DNA from: an uncultured Hyphomonas sp.
GTDB taxonomy: Bacteria > Pseudomonadota > Alphaproteobacteria > Caulobacterales > Hyphomonadaceae
DNA: 64,000 bases
NCBI RefSeq assembly: GCF_963675305.1
Contig: NZ_OY776147.1
Span: 3,162,001 to 3,226,000, forward strand
Direction of reading: 5' to 3'
Under the pieces are notes generated by a model, which made no database searches, was not told the origin of the DNA, and saw only the letters and a program-made list of their open reading frames with translations. The position numbers were made by a program, and so were the translations under genes. Below, piece by piece: positions 8,851-19,275 of the stretch. Each line of letters begins with the position of its first letter. The stretch's first letter is position 1.

Positions 8851-10581
8851 GTGTCAGGTGGAGACAGCCAATTCGCTGCTGAACGGGCACAAAGGTCCGG
8901 CGCGGATGATGCTGCGCTCTGGCGGCGCTTCCGGGGGGTCAGCGGCGAAGACGCCAAGATCGGCGCTGTCCAGCGCCTAAAGCAGACCGGCCCCGTTCCG
9001 CAGGGCTTCACCTTCCATCTGGCAGACCTTGTCCCGCCTGATACGCTTCGCGGCGAAGCCCTGATGGGCGGTGTCTGGCGAATCGGCATGTCGCGCATGA
9101 CGCTGGAACCGGGCCAAAGCCCCTGGTCAGTGGCGATGCCCTCCAAACATGTCGCTGACAGGTTGCACCGTTTTGCTTGGCTGCCAGACCTGTTCTCGCA
9201 AGGCGAGGACGGCGCGATCCGGGCGCGTGCGCATGTCGACGCCTGGATCGAGATGTTCGGCGGGTTCAATGGATTTGCTTGGCGGACCGAGCCGACAGCG
9301 GCCCGCTTGTGGCACTGGCTGCGATGCGGAGAAGACCTGTTCGAGGAAGGCCCGGAGGCCGCCCGTCAGGCGCGCCTCTCCTGCCTGCACCACCAGCTCC
9401 GTTACTTGGAAAGCCAGGCTGATGCCGAAATCGCCCCCCGGGCCCGCTGGGTGTCTGCCGTCGTCCTCGTGGCCGGTGCGCTCTGCTTCAACGACCGCGC
9501 CGGCCTCGGTCTCGCGCTGGATCGTCTGGACGCGGAATGCACCGCGCAGATCCTGCCCGATGGCGGTCATGTCAGCCGCGCCCCGTCACGCCTTCTATTT
9601 TGCCTGCTGCAGCTCCAGACTTTGGAAGAATTGCTGACACGCGCGGGCATCGACCCGCCAGATTATTTCGCAAAATGGATTCCCCGGATGGGGGCGATGC
9701 TCGCCTTTTTCCAGACAGGCGACGGCGCCCTCAACCCGTTCAATGACGGCGACGAATCCCGTCCGGAAGTGATCGAAGCCGCCCTTGGCCGGCTGCCCGC
9801 CCCGCCCCGCCGGTTCACCTTCGCCCCGAAATCCGGCTTCCAGAAGCTGGAAAAGCACGGCCTGCGCCTTGTGCTCGATTGCGGGGAAGCGCCGGGCCTG
9901 CCCTTTGGCGATCAGGCCCATGCCGGCGCCCTTGGCTTTGAATTGTCCGATGACACGTCCCGGATCGTTACGTCCTGCGGCTTCAGCGCCGAAGTGAACA
10001 TTGACTGGCAGGCTGCCGTTCGCCGCACCAGCGCACACTCCACCCTCATTCTGTCCGGCCGGGATTCGGCAACTTTCTCGATGAATGAAGCGACCCGGCT
10101 CCTGTCGGCCAGCGGCCCGGAGGGGATTTCCGCAAAACGCCTGGAAGAGGCCGACGAAATCTGGCTGGACGCCCAACATGGTGGCTACAAGGCGGCCCAT
10201 GGCCTCCTGCATCGCCGGCGCCTGTTCATGGCGGGCGATGGCAAACGGCTCGCCGGCGAGGATTCCCTTGTCCGGCCGATCTCCCAGGGCCCGTCGGAAG
10301 ACCGGAAATTCATCAATTTCGAAATCCGTTTCCACCTTCATCCCACCGTGGAAGCGCTGATGGGCAAAGATGCGATTCGCTTAATATGCGAAAATGGGGC
10401 TGTATGGCGCTTCAAAACGAGTCATGAAGGGGCAAGACTCGAACGGACGGCTTATCTCGCCCGAGGCGTAGTTGAACGCCCCGAGCAAATTGTGATCGCG
10501 GGGTTCGCGGATCCGAATAGTGACGGAACCGAACCTCCGAACTGTGTCCGCTGGGCCTTTGTGAAGGAACCGAGCGCATGA
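8851..10581 (+). CDS. Heparinase II/III family protein
   Basis: A 576-residue protein of the two-domain fold: an N-terminal alpha-toroid (about residues 1-300, with ADRLHRFAWLPDL) and a C-terminal beta-sandwich (from about 320, with GSGF-like KSGFQKLEKHGLRLVLDCGEA and AHSTLILSGRD). Heparinase-fold proteins are polysaccharide lyases. The proteobacterial relatives found beside purH and rsmB are uncharacterized, and their substrate is not known to be heparin. No signal peptide is evident, so the site of action is unclear. The start is GTG at 8851, preceded by CGCGCCGT with no strong ribosome site. The stop overlaps the start of the dehydratase gene by 4 nt (ATGA). Confidence 0.85.
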   Translation: MSGGDSQFAAERAQRSGADDAALWRRFRGVSGEDAKIGAVQRLKQTGPVPQGFTFHLADLVPPDTLRGEALMGGVWRIGMSRMTLEPGQSPWSVAMPSKHVADRLHRFAWLPDLFSQGEDGAIRARAHVDAWIEMFGGFNGFAWRTEPTAARLWHWLRCGEDLFEEGPEAARQARLSCLHHQLRYLESQADAEIAPRARWVSAVVLVAGALCFNDRAGLGLALDRLDAECTAQILPDGGHVSRAPSRLLFCLLQLQTLEELLTRAGIDPPDYFAKWIPRMGAMLAFFQTGDGALNPFNDGDESRPEVIEAALGRLPAPPRRFTFAPKSGFQKLEKHGLRLVLDCGEAPGLPFGDQAHAGALGFELSDDTSRIVTSCGFSAEVNIDWQAAVRRTSAHSTLILSGRDSATFSMNEATRLLSASGPEGISAKRLEEADEIWLDAQHGGYKAAHGLLHRRRLFMAGDGKRLAGEDSLVRPISQGPSEDRKFINFEIRFHLHPTVEALMGKDAIRLICENGAVWRFKTSHEGARLERTAYLARGVVERPEQIVIAGFADPNSDGTEPPNCVRWAFVKEPSA

Positions 10582-12470
10582 CGCCTCAAAGTATTGCCCG
10601 TAGAGCCATGTTCCTCACCCTGGGGTTTGATCTCGCGGTTGCTGCGGGCGCGATGGTCGTGGCCAACATCCTTCTGTGGTGGACGGCTGAGCCACGCGGC
10701 GCCTTCCCGGTCAGCTCCACCCTGTTCAGCACGATTGCCTTCACCACCTCGGTTGCCGCCGGTTTCCTGATGCTGCGGATCCAGACGCAGGTCTGGCGGC
10801 ATATCGGCTGGCCTGATGCCCTGCGCGTGATGCAGGCCGTGGCCCTGTCGGGCCTGATCTATTTGCCGATTGCCGGTCTGCTCAATGGCGCCCTGTCCCA
10901 GCCCTGGGGCGTGCTGCTGACAGCCCTCCTGATCTGGACCATCGGCCTCTTCATCGGGCGGATGGTTGCCCTTTCGCTCTCCACCCGGAAACCTCTGCAG
11001 ATCTTCAGCCCGATTGCGAAGGATGCCCGCCCCATCCTGCTGATTGGGGATGTACCGAGCTGTATCGGCGTGATCCGGCGTCTGCAGACACCGACTGAGA
11101 CCCAGAATTTTCGCCTGCTGGGCCTGATCGATACCGATGGCAATGATCCCGGCCGCGCCATTCGCGGTGTGCCGATCATGGGCGGCCTGGACGACTTGTC
11201 CAATGTCCTCGATATTCTGAGCGTCCGTTACGAGGACACGCCCTGGGTCGCCGTGACCGGTGCAGCCCGCGACCGCAAGATCATGATGCAGATCCTGGAC
11301 ATTACGTCTGCGCATGGGGCGGAAATCATGGCGCTGTCCGGCGAAGAGACGGCCCATCTGCTGGAACCCGTCCGTCCGGCCGACCTGCTGGCCCGTCCGG
11401 AACGGCGTCTCAACATTGCGCCGGTCCGAAGCAAGATCGAAGGCGCCCGGGTGCTGATCACAGGCGGCGGCGGCACGATCGGTTCGGAACTGGCGCGTCA
11501 GGTTGCCGGGCTCAAACCGGCGCAGCTGACGATTATCGATTCCTGCGAGTACAATCTCTACAGCATCGACATGGAGCTGACGAAACAGTTCCCGGACCTC
11601 AACATCCGCGCCCGCCTCGGCGATGTGCGCGATGCTCAGCGCGTACGCGACATCTTCCAGAGCGCCCAGCCGCAGATCGTGATTCACGCCGCCGCGCTGA
11701 AGCACGTACCCCTCATGGAACGCAATGTCTGCGAGGCGATCCTGACCAATGTGGCCGGGGCGGTGAACTGCGCGCAGGCGGCAGCCGCCATCGGCGCGAA
11801 CAGTTTCGTTTTTATTTCGACCGACAAGGCCGTGGATCCGGACAATGTCATGGGCGCCACCAAGCGCCTCGCCGAGATCGCCATTTCCCGCATTGCGGAG
11901 GACTCTGAAATGGCGGCGGCCATGGTACGGTTCGGCAATGTGCTGGGCTCGTCCGGATCGGTGGTGCCGCTGTTCGAAAAGCAGATCACCGATGGCGGGC
12001 CGGTTACCATCACGGATCTTGGCGTCACCCGGTATTTCATGACAGTGGAAGAAGCCTCTGCGCTCGTCCTGCAGGCCAGCGCCCTGCAGCATGATTGCCG
12101 GAATTCGGACATTTACGTCCTCGACATGGGTGAGCCGATGCCGATCCTGCAACTGGCCGAGACGCTGATCCGCCTGAAGGGCCTGATCCCCGGCGTCGAT
12201 ATCGAGATCAAAGAGACCGGCCTGCGGGCAGGCGAAAAAATGCACGAAGCGCTGACCTATGAGCATGAGACGGTCACCGGCACTGATGTTGATGGTGTCC
12301 TGCGCGTCGCCAGCCGCACGCCCGCATCGGAACTGTTCGACAAGCAGCTGACGGTCCTGATCGAAGCGGCCAGCCGCCGGGAACGCTCCGAAGCGCTGCG
12401 CATGCTGGGCATGATGGTGCCGGAATATGGCGTGGAGCGGGCTGCGAAAGCCTTCAAGGACATCGCTTGA
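10578..12470 (+). CDS. Membrane-anchored nucleotide-sugar 4,6-dehydratase (WbpM/CapD/FlaA1-like long form)
   Basis: A 630-residue protein. Four or so hydrophobic helices occupy residues 1-140, a CoA-binding-like Rossmann domain follows (ILLIGDVPSCIGVIRRL), and the C-terminal SDR domain starts at VLITGGGGTIGSELARQ with STDKAVDPDNVMGATKRLAE. In this long family the usual YxxxK is replaced by MGATK, as in WbpM and PglF. Relatives convert UDP-GlcNAc to a 4-keto-6-deoxy sugar that feeds rare amino sugars of O-antigen, capsule or glycoproteins. It overlaps the heparinase-family stop by 4 nt, so the two are translationally coupled. No glycosyltransferase or aminotransferase lies next to it, so the final sugar is unknown. 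Confidence 0.92.
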   Translation: MTPQSIARRAMFLTLGFDLAVAAGAMVVANILLWWTAEPRGAFPVSSTLFSTIAFTTSVAAGFLMLRIQTQVWRHIGWPDALRVMQAVALSGLIYLPIAGLLNGALSQPWGVLLTALLIWTIGLFIGRMVALSLSTRKPLQIFSPIAKDARPILLIGDVPSCIGVIRRLQTPTETQNFRLLGLIDTDGNDPGRAIRGVPIMGGLDDLSNVLDILSVRYEDTPWVAVTGAARDRKIMMQILDITSAHGAEIMALSGEETAHLLEPVRPADLLARPERRLNIAPVRSKIEGARVLITGGGGTIGSELARQVAGLKPAQLTIIDSCEYNLYSIDMELTKQFPDLNIRARLGDVRDAQRVRDIFQSAQPQIVIHAAALKHVPLMERNVCEAILTNVAGAVNCAQAAAAIGANSFVFISTDKAVDPDNVMGATKRLAEIAISRIAEDSEMAAAMVRFGNVLGSSGSVVPLFEKQITDGGPVTITDLGVTRYFMTVEEASALVLQASALQHDCRNSDIYVLDMGEPMPILQLAETLIRLKGLIPGVDIEIKETGLRAGEKMHEALTYEHETVTGTDVDGVLRVASRTPASELFDKQLTVLIEAASRRERSEALRMLGMMVPEYGVERAAKAFKDIA

Positions 12471-12530
12471 CGCCCGGCCCTGCCGTGCTACCCCGCGCGG
12501 CAACAGATTGTCCTGCCTGGAGACCCCCTC

Positions 12531-14132
<1,602 letters not shown>

Positions 14133-14141
14133 GACCGCCCG

Positions 14142-14717
14142 GTGCGCGCGCTCCTCCTTCTTGCCACCACGCTGTTTGTCACCGCGTGCAGCCAGCCGAC
14201 GCTGGAGGAATCGGAGTTCATGCACCGGCTCTCCGCCCTCTGCGGCAAGGCCTTCGAAGGCCGGATCGTCAGCGACGACTTGCAGGACGACCCATGGCGC
14301 GCCCAGCGCATCGTCATGCATGTGCGCTCCTGCACGAAAGACGAGATCCGCATTCCGCTGCATGTCGGCGACGACCGGTCCCGCGTCTGGGTCATCCACC
14401 GCGAGGGCGACCGCCTCGCGCTGCATCATGAACACCGCCACGAAGACGGCAGCTTTGACGCGCTGACCGGCTATGGCGGCGCGCGCGACGACCGGTTCAG
14501 CGGCAGCCGCCTGAACTTCCCGGCAGACGACGCGACCAAGGCCCTGTTCGATGCCTCCGGCATTCCGCAGTCGAAAGAGAATGTCTGGGCCGTGGAAGTG
14601 CGCCCTACCCACAGCCTGTTCGCCTACGAGCTGGAACGCCCGGGCCGCTTCTTCCGCATCGAATTCGACACCGCCCACCCGGTGGAGGCGCCGGCAGCGC
14701 CCTGGGGCGCGGAGTAG
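14142..14717 (+). CDS. Hypothetical lipoprotein
   Basis: A 191-residue protein of unknown function, starting at a GTG 9 bp after purH. MRALLLLATTLFVTAC is a short lipoprotein signal with lipobox VTAC (Cys 16). The mature part has two conserved-looking cysteines (LSALCGKAF and VRSCTKDEI), which could form a disulfide. It also has HREGDRLALHHEHRHEDG, rich in His. No catalytic motif is recognized. Its placement suggests cotranscription with purH. It is convergent with the PhzF gene, 6 bp apart. Confidence 0.72.
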   Translation: MRALLLLATTLFVTACSQPTLEESEFMHRLSALCGKAFEGRIVSDDLQDDPWRAQRIVMHVRSCTKDEIRIPLHVGDDRSRVWVIHREGDRLALHHEHRHEDGSFDALTGYGGARDDRFSGSRLNFPADDATKALFDASGIPQSKENVWAVEVRPTHSLFAYELERPGRFFRIEFDTAHPVEAPAAPWGAE

Positions 14718-14723
14718 CGGCGT

Positions 14724-15542
14724 CTAGAGCGTGAAGCTGCCTTCAATCACAGTCACCGAGTTGCCGATCAGTTTCACCCGGTCTCCTTCCAGACGTGTGT
14801 CGATGAAGGCGCCGCGTCCCGGGAAGGCCTGATGGCATTTGAGGTCCGTCTTACCGAAGCGCTCGCTCATGACGCGGGCCAGCATGGTGTGCCAGCTGCC
14901 GGTGGCCGGGTCTTCATCAATGCCGCTGCCGGGGGCGAAAAAGCGGCTGGTGACATCCACGCCGTCCCCGCTCGCTGCGAAGCAGCCGAAATTGCCGCGG
15001 TCCCAGCCCTCGCCCGGAACGCCCAAATCTTTCATGGCTCTCTGGTCAGGCTTCAGGGCTTCCACCTCTTCCGGCGTTTCGAACCGGGCCGCATAGAACA
15101 TGCCGCCCCAGGCCTGAACCGGCCGGGCGCCCAACGCAGTGGCGACATCGTCCGTCACCGGAATTTCCTGTACGGGCCCGCAAGGAAAGTCCATTTCCAG
15201 TTGGCCATCAGCCAGCCGCCGCACGATCAGCGTTCCGGACTGGACCGTTTCAAAATGAATGGCTTCGCCGCTGAAGCCCTGCTCTTCGAACAGGACATGC
15301 GCGCTCGCCAGAGTCGCATGACCGCAAAGCGGCACTTCGACCGCCGGGGTGAACCAGCGAAGCGCCCATGTATTCCCGCCCTTGTGCACAAGGTAAGCAG
15401 TTTCCGCGACATTGTTCTCCGCTGCAATGGCCTGGAGGATGGCATCCGGCAGGAAGTCTTCCAGCGGCATCACGCACGCCTGGTTTCCCTCGAATGACCG
15501 CGAGGCAAAGGCATCGACCTGGTAGAATGGAAATTTCGGCAT
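14724..15542 (-). CDS. PhzF family isomerase
   Basis: A 272-residue PhzF/DapF-like protein with two pseudo-symmetric lobes. The start MPKFPFYQVDAFASRSFEGN is typical, the catalytic Glu lies in NNVAETAYLV (E47), and the second lobe contains SRFFAPGSGIDEDPATGS. PhzF itself isomerizes a phenazine precursor. Most relatives in genomes without phenazine genes, as here, have unknown substrates. The 5' end faces away from thiD, with an 85-bp gap. Family call firm, reaction unknown. Confidence 0.92.
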   Translation of the reverse strand: MPKFPFYQVDAFASRSFEGNQACVMPLEDFLPDAILQAIAAENNVAETAYLVHKGGNTWALRWFTPAVEVPLCGHATLASAHVLFEEQGFSGEAIHFETVQSGTLIVRRLADGQLEMDFPCGPVQEIPVTDDVATALGARPVQAWGGMFYAARFETPEEVEALKPDQRAMKDLGVPGEGWDRGNFGCFAASGDGVDVTSRFFAPGSGIDEDPATGSWHTMLARVMSERFGKTDLKCHQAFPGRGAFIDTRLEGDRVKLIGNSVTVIEGSFTL

Positions 15543-15627
15543 TCGCGCCTCCTGTTTCAGGGCGCCTCCTTTGCCACACTCTCCGCAGGCGGCAAATCGA
15601 TCATTTCTGATGGATTGTTAAGACCGG

Positions 15628-16446
15628 CTAATCGTCCTCGTCCAGCACCCAGCCATGATGGACAGGTCCGTCACCCCTGCCAAAGCCCTTCGCCGCATGG
15701 ATCGCGCCCATAAGATAGTCGCGCCCCTGCTCTACTGCGTCCGGCACGCTGGCGCCCTGCCCCAGCAGCGCCGCGATGGCAGACGCGAGCGTACAACCGG
15801 TTCCGTGCGTGGACGTCGTATCAATGCGCGGGCTTTCGAAGATCCATTCCCCGGTTGTGGTCTGGAGAACATCGGTAATCTTGCTGCCGGGAATATGCCC
15901 ACCCTTCACCAGCGCGCCATGGGCGCCAAGTTCCAGAAGCTGCTCCGCAGCCCGGCGTTGGCCATCGACCGTCTCGACGGCCTTGCCGGTCAGCACTTCT
16001 GCTTCCGGCGCATTCGGCGTGACAAGGCGCGCGTTCGCCACCAGCTCTGAGCGGATCGCCTCGACGCCTTTCACATCCACCAGCCGGTGGCCGGATGTGG
16101 AGATCATGACCGGGTCAATCACACGCGGGATCATCTGAGCGTGTTCGGACAGGCATTCGGCCACCGCCTCGACAAGGGCTGCGCTGCCGAGCATGCCGGT
16201 CTTGATGGCATCGGCGCCGATATCGGCGAGCGTGACCTTCATCTGGCCGATCACCGCGTCCAGTGGCACGGGCCAGACTCCATGAACGCCGGTCGTGTCC
16301 TGAACGGTGATCGCCGTCACCGCTGTCATGGCAAAGCCGCCCAGCATGGTGACGGCCTTGATGTCGGCCTGGATGCCGGCCCCACCGCCGGAATCCGAGC
16401 CGGCGATAATGAGGACCCTGCCCTGCGGGCCTTGCGCCTCAGCCAT
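15628..16446 (-). CDS. thiD: Hydroxymethylpyrimidine / phosphomethylpyrimidine kinase
   Basis: Phosphorylates HMP and HMP-phosphate for thiamine synthesis. The 272-residue ribokinase-fold protein shows IIAGSDSGGGAGIQADIKA near the N-terminus, MTAVTAITVQDTTGV, and the C-terminal anion-hole motif TSTHGTGCTLASAIAALL with the catalytic Asp region. It follows the transaldolase gene by 5 bp on the same strand, third in ugd-transaldolase-thiD. No thiamine riboswitch is visible, and no other thi gene is nearby. Confidence 0.95.
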   Translation of the reverse strand: MAEAQGPQGRVLIIAGSDSGGGAGIQADIKAVTMLGGFAMTAVTAITVQDTTGVHGVWPVPLDAVIGQMKVTLADIGADAIKTGMLGSAALVEAVAECLSEHAQMIPRVIDPVMISTSGHRLVDVKGVEAIRSELVANARLVTPNAPEAEVLTGKAVETVDGQRRAAEQLLELGAHGALVKGGHIPGSKITDVLQTTTGEWIFESPRIDTTSTHGTGCTLASAIAALLGQGASVPDAVEQGRDYLMGAIHAAKGFGRGDGPVHHGWVLDEDD

Positions 16447-16451
16447 GCGGA

Positions 16452-17102
16452 TCAGACCTTGATGCCGGCCTTCTCGGCATCTGCCATGAAGGCTGCCAGG
16501 CCTTTGTCTGTCAGCGGATGAGCGGCAAGCGACTTGATCACGTTCGGCGGCATGGTCGCGACATCTGCGCCAGCCAGCGCCGACTCCTTCACATGGTTCG
16601 CCGTCCGGATGGAGGCGGCCAGGATTTCAGTGTCGAACAGATAGTTGTCATAGATCTGGCGAATGTCGGAGATCAGCTCCATGCCGTCGAGATTGATGTC
16701 GTCGAGACGGCCGATGAAGGGGGAAATGAAGGTCGCGCCAGCCTTGGCTGCCAGCAGGGCCTGATTGGCAGAGAAGCAGAGCGTGACGTTCACCATCGTG
16801 CCTTCGCCGGTCAGCCTCTTGCAGGCTTTCAGCCCGTCCCAGGTCAGCGGCAGTTTCACTGCGACGTTTTCAGCAATCGCCGCCAGCTTGCGGCCTTCGC
16901 TGATCATGCCGTCATAATCCATGGCAACGACTTCGGCGCTGACCGGGCCTTCGACAAGGCTGCAGATTTCCTTGATCACGTCGGTGAAGGGTTTGCCGGC
17001 CTTGGCCACAAGAGACGGGTTCGTGGTCACTCCGTCGATCAGACCCGTGGCGGCGAGCTCAGAAATGTCATCAATGTTCGCTGTATCTACAAAGAATTTC
17101 AT
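16452..17102 (-). CDS. Small transaldolase / fructose-6-phosphate aldolase family (TalC type)
   Basis: A 216-residue class I aldolase of the short transaldolase subfamily. The start MKFFVDTANIDDI, the TTNPSL motif (about residues 26-31), and the Schiff-base Lys in NVAVKLPLTWDG (K83) are all present. Short members act either as transaldolase in the pentose phosphate pathway or as fructose-6-phosphate aldolase; residues alone do not separate the two here. Linked to central sugar metabolism with rpe elsewhere in the window. It lies 27 bp after ugd and 5 bp before thiD. Confidence 0.93.
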   Translation of the reverse strand: MKFFVDTANIDDISELAATGLIDGVTTNPSLVAKAGKPFTDVIKEICSLVEGPVSAEVVAMDYDGMISEGRKLAAIAENVAVKLPLTWDGLKACKRLTGEGTMVNVTLCFSANQALLAAKAGATFISPFIGRLDDINLDGMELISDIRQIYDNYLFDTEILAASIRTANHVKESALAGADVATMPPNVIKSLAAHPLTDKGLAAFMADAEKAGIKV

Positions 17103-17129
17103 CGGTCCAGTCCCTTTCAGGGGGTCAGA

Positions 17130-18440
17130 TTAAACGGCCGGACGGCCAATGGATGTATAGGCAAAGCCCTTGGCGGCCATGTCATCCGGGGAATAGATGT
17201 TCCGCAGGTCGACCACGATATTGCTGTTCAGCCCGGCCTTGATCCGCTCAAGGTCCAGCGCGCGGAACTGGTCCCATTCGGTGACGATGACCAGGGCATC
17301 TGCGCCTTCTGCGGCTTCATAGGCATTCTTGGCGAACTCAATATCCTTGAGCAGGTGGCTGGCTTCGGTCATGGCCTCCGGATCGAACGCCTTGATCTTC
17401 GCACCGGCGGCCTGCAGCGCCGGCAGGATGTCGAGGCTCGGCGCGTCGCGCATATCGTCTGTATTCTGCTTGAAGGCGAGCCCGAGCACACCGATGGTCT
17501 TGCCGCTGACATCGCCGCCCATGGCCTCGATCACCTTGCCCGCCATCGCCTTCTTGCGGGCTGCATTGACCTCGACCACCGTGTCGACGATGCGCACCGG
17601 GCTGCCATAGTCGTTCGCGGTCTTGGTCAGGGCCAGCGTGTCTTTCGGGAAGCAGGAGCCGCCATAGCCTGGGCCGGCGTTCAGGAATTTGGATCCGATC
17701 CGGCCATCGAGGCCGATGCCGCGGGAGACTTCCTGGACATTCGCGCCAACCTTTTCGCAAAGGTCCGCCATTTCGTTGATGAAAGTGATCTTCACAGCGA
17801 GGAAGGCATTGGCGGCGTATTTGATCAATTCGGACGTGCGGCGGGCCGTGAACAGGATCGGCGTCTCGTTCAGGAAGAGCGGACGGTAGAGTTCCTTCAT
17901 CACCTGACGGGCGCGCTCGTCTTCGGTGCCGACCACGACACGGTCCGGAATCTTGAAGTCCTTGATGGCGGCGCCTTCGCGCAAGAATTCCGGATTGGAC
18001 ACGACCGCGAAATCACCGTCAGGCCGCGTCTTGCGGATGATTTCTTCCACCTCATCCCCGGTGCCGACCGGCACGGTGGACTTGGTGACGACGACCGTAA
18101 AGCCGTCCATCAGCTGGGCGATCTCTTCAGCCGCACCGTAGACATAGGAGAGATCCGCATGGCCGTCGCCGCGGCGGGACGGCGTTCCGACTGCGATAAA
18201 GACGGCATCGGCATCGCGAATGGCTTCAGCCGGATCGGTTGTGAAGAACAGGCGCTCTTCCTCGACATTATTGGCGACCAGGCTGTCGAGGCCGGGCTCA
18301 TAGATCGGCATGACGCCAGCCTTCAGCTTCTCGATCTTGGAAGCGTCCTTGTCGACACAGGTGACGACATGGCCGAAATCCGCAAAGCAGGCGCCAGAAA
18401 CCAGCCCCACATAGCCTGTGCCAATCATCGCAACGCGCAT
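17130..18440 (-). CDS. ugd: UDP-glucose 6-dehydrogenase
   Basis: Oxidizes UDP-glucose to UDP-glucuronate with two NAD. The 436-residue protein has the Rossmann start RVAMIGTGYVGLVSGACFADFG, then KSTVPVGTGDEVE, SNPEFLREGAA, and the catalytic Cys in GPGYGGSCFPKDTLAL (C263). Full length. First gene of a leftward group with transaldolase and thiD. UDP-glucuronate feeds surface polysaccharides or glycolipids, in line with the phosphoglucomutase and dehydratase genes nearby. It is divergent from the glutathione transferase gene across a 169-bp gap. Confidence 0.97.
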   Translation of the reverse strand: MRVAMIGTGYVGLVSGACFADFGHVVTCVDKDASKIEKLKAGVMPIYEPGLDSLVANNVEEERLFFTTDPAEAIRDADAVFIAVGTPSRRGDGHADLSYVYGAAEEIAQLMDGFTVVVTKSTVPVGTGDEVEEIIRKTRPDGDFAVVSNPEFLREGAAIKDFKIPDRVVVGTEDERARQVMKELYRPLFLNETPILFTARRTSELIKYAANAFLAVKITFINEMADLCEKVGANVQEVSRGIGLDGRIGSKFLNAGPGYGGSCFPKDTLALTKTANDYGSPVRIVDTVVEVNAARKKAMAGKVIEAMGGDVSGKTIGVLGLAFKQNTDDMRDAPSLDILPALQAAGAKIKAFDPEAMTEASHLLKDIEFAKNAYEAAEGADALVIVTEWDQFRALDLERIKAGLNSNIVVDLRNIYSPDDMAAKGFAYTSIGRPAV

Positions 18441-18554
18441 GGGGGTACCCTCGATTCTGCCAGTATAAACTGGGCGGAGGGGTGCGATTTTTGTGCCCCT
18501 AGGTCAAGAGGGCAAGGCTGCGTGTCCGGCAGTTTCAGCTGCCAGGATTCCGGA

Positions 18555-18584
18555 TTGACTCCGGTGGTCCCGAAGGACTAGATC
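18555..18584 (+). promoter_or_regulatory. Predicted promoter of the glutathione transferase gene
   Basis: TTGACT (18555-18560), 17-nt spacer, then CTAGATC (18578-18584), which matches the alphaproteobacterial -10 form CTANAWC. It sits 26 nt upstream of the ATG, so the leader would be short. Pattern-based prediction. Confidence 0.5.
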
Positions 18585-18609
18585 AAAACGTGAACAACCG
18601 GAGGGACGC

Positions 18610-19248
18610 ATGGCCAAATTGAAATTCTATACCAACCCGATGTCGCGTGGCCGGATCGTCCGCTGGATGCTGGAAGAAGTCGGCGCGCCCTATGAGGTGG
18701 AATATCTCACCTATGACGGCACGATGAAGGCGCCGGAATACCTCTCCATCAATCCGATGGGCAAAGTGCCGGCCATCGTGCATGGCGGCCAGGTGGTCAC
18801 CGAATGCGCCGCCATCTGCGCTTATCTCGCAGACGCCTTTCCGGAGGCCGGACTCGCCCCGCCGGTGGACCGCCGCGGGTCCTATTACCGCTGGCTTTTC
18901 TTCGCAGCCGGTCCGGTGGAATGTGCCGTCACCAACCGGGCGCTCGGCTTCACCGTAAATGAAGATCAGAAGCGGATGGCCGGTTATGGCGCATTCGACG
19001 ACATGTACGCCACGCTGATCAAAACCGTCTCCGACGCAAGCCCTTATCTATGCGGCGACCAGTTCACTGCGGCCGATGTCTATCTCGGCGCGCAGGTCGG
19101 CTGGGGGCTGCAGTTCGGCTCCATGCCGGCGCATGATGCCCTCGCCGCCTACTGGAGCCGCCTCGAATCCCGGCCCGCCTGGATACGTGCCGGGGAGCTT
19201 GACGATGCCGCCGGTGCCGAAATGGGCATGCCGCCCGCTGGTAGTTGA
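18610..19248 (+). CDS. Glutathione S-transferase family protein
   Basis: A 212-residue cytosolic GST. The N-terminal thioredoxin-like domain starts KLKFYTNPMSRGRIVRWMLEE and contains NPMGKVPAIV, with the cis-Pro. VVTECAAICAYLADAFPEAGLAP follows, with Glu binding the glutathione gamma-Glu. An all-helical C-terminal domain has CGDQFTAADVYLG, the N-capping box. The likely catalytic Ser is in PMSRGR. GGAGGGA precedes the ATG. Substrate not predictable. Confidence 0.93.
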   Translation: MAKLKFYTNPMSRGRIVRWMLEEVGAPYEVEYLTYDGTMKAPEYLSINPMGKVPAIVHGGQVVTECAAICAYLADAFPEAGLAPPVDRRGSYYRWLFFAAGPVECAVTNRALGFTVNEDQKRMAGYGAFDDMYATLIKTVSDASPYLCGDQFTAADVYLGAQVGWGLQFGSMPAHDALAAYWSRLESRPAWIRAGELDDAAGAEMGMPPAGS

Positions 19249-19275
19249 TCAGGGGCAATTGACCAGAGGCGCTGA

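Noticed and set aside
15628..18440. TPP riboswitch ahead of thiD
   Set aside because: thiD is third in a run with very short gaps, and no THI-element-like motif is visible upstream of thiD or ugd.
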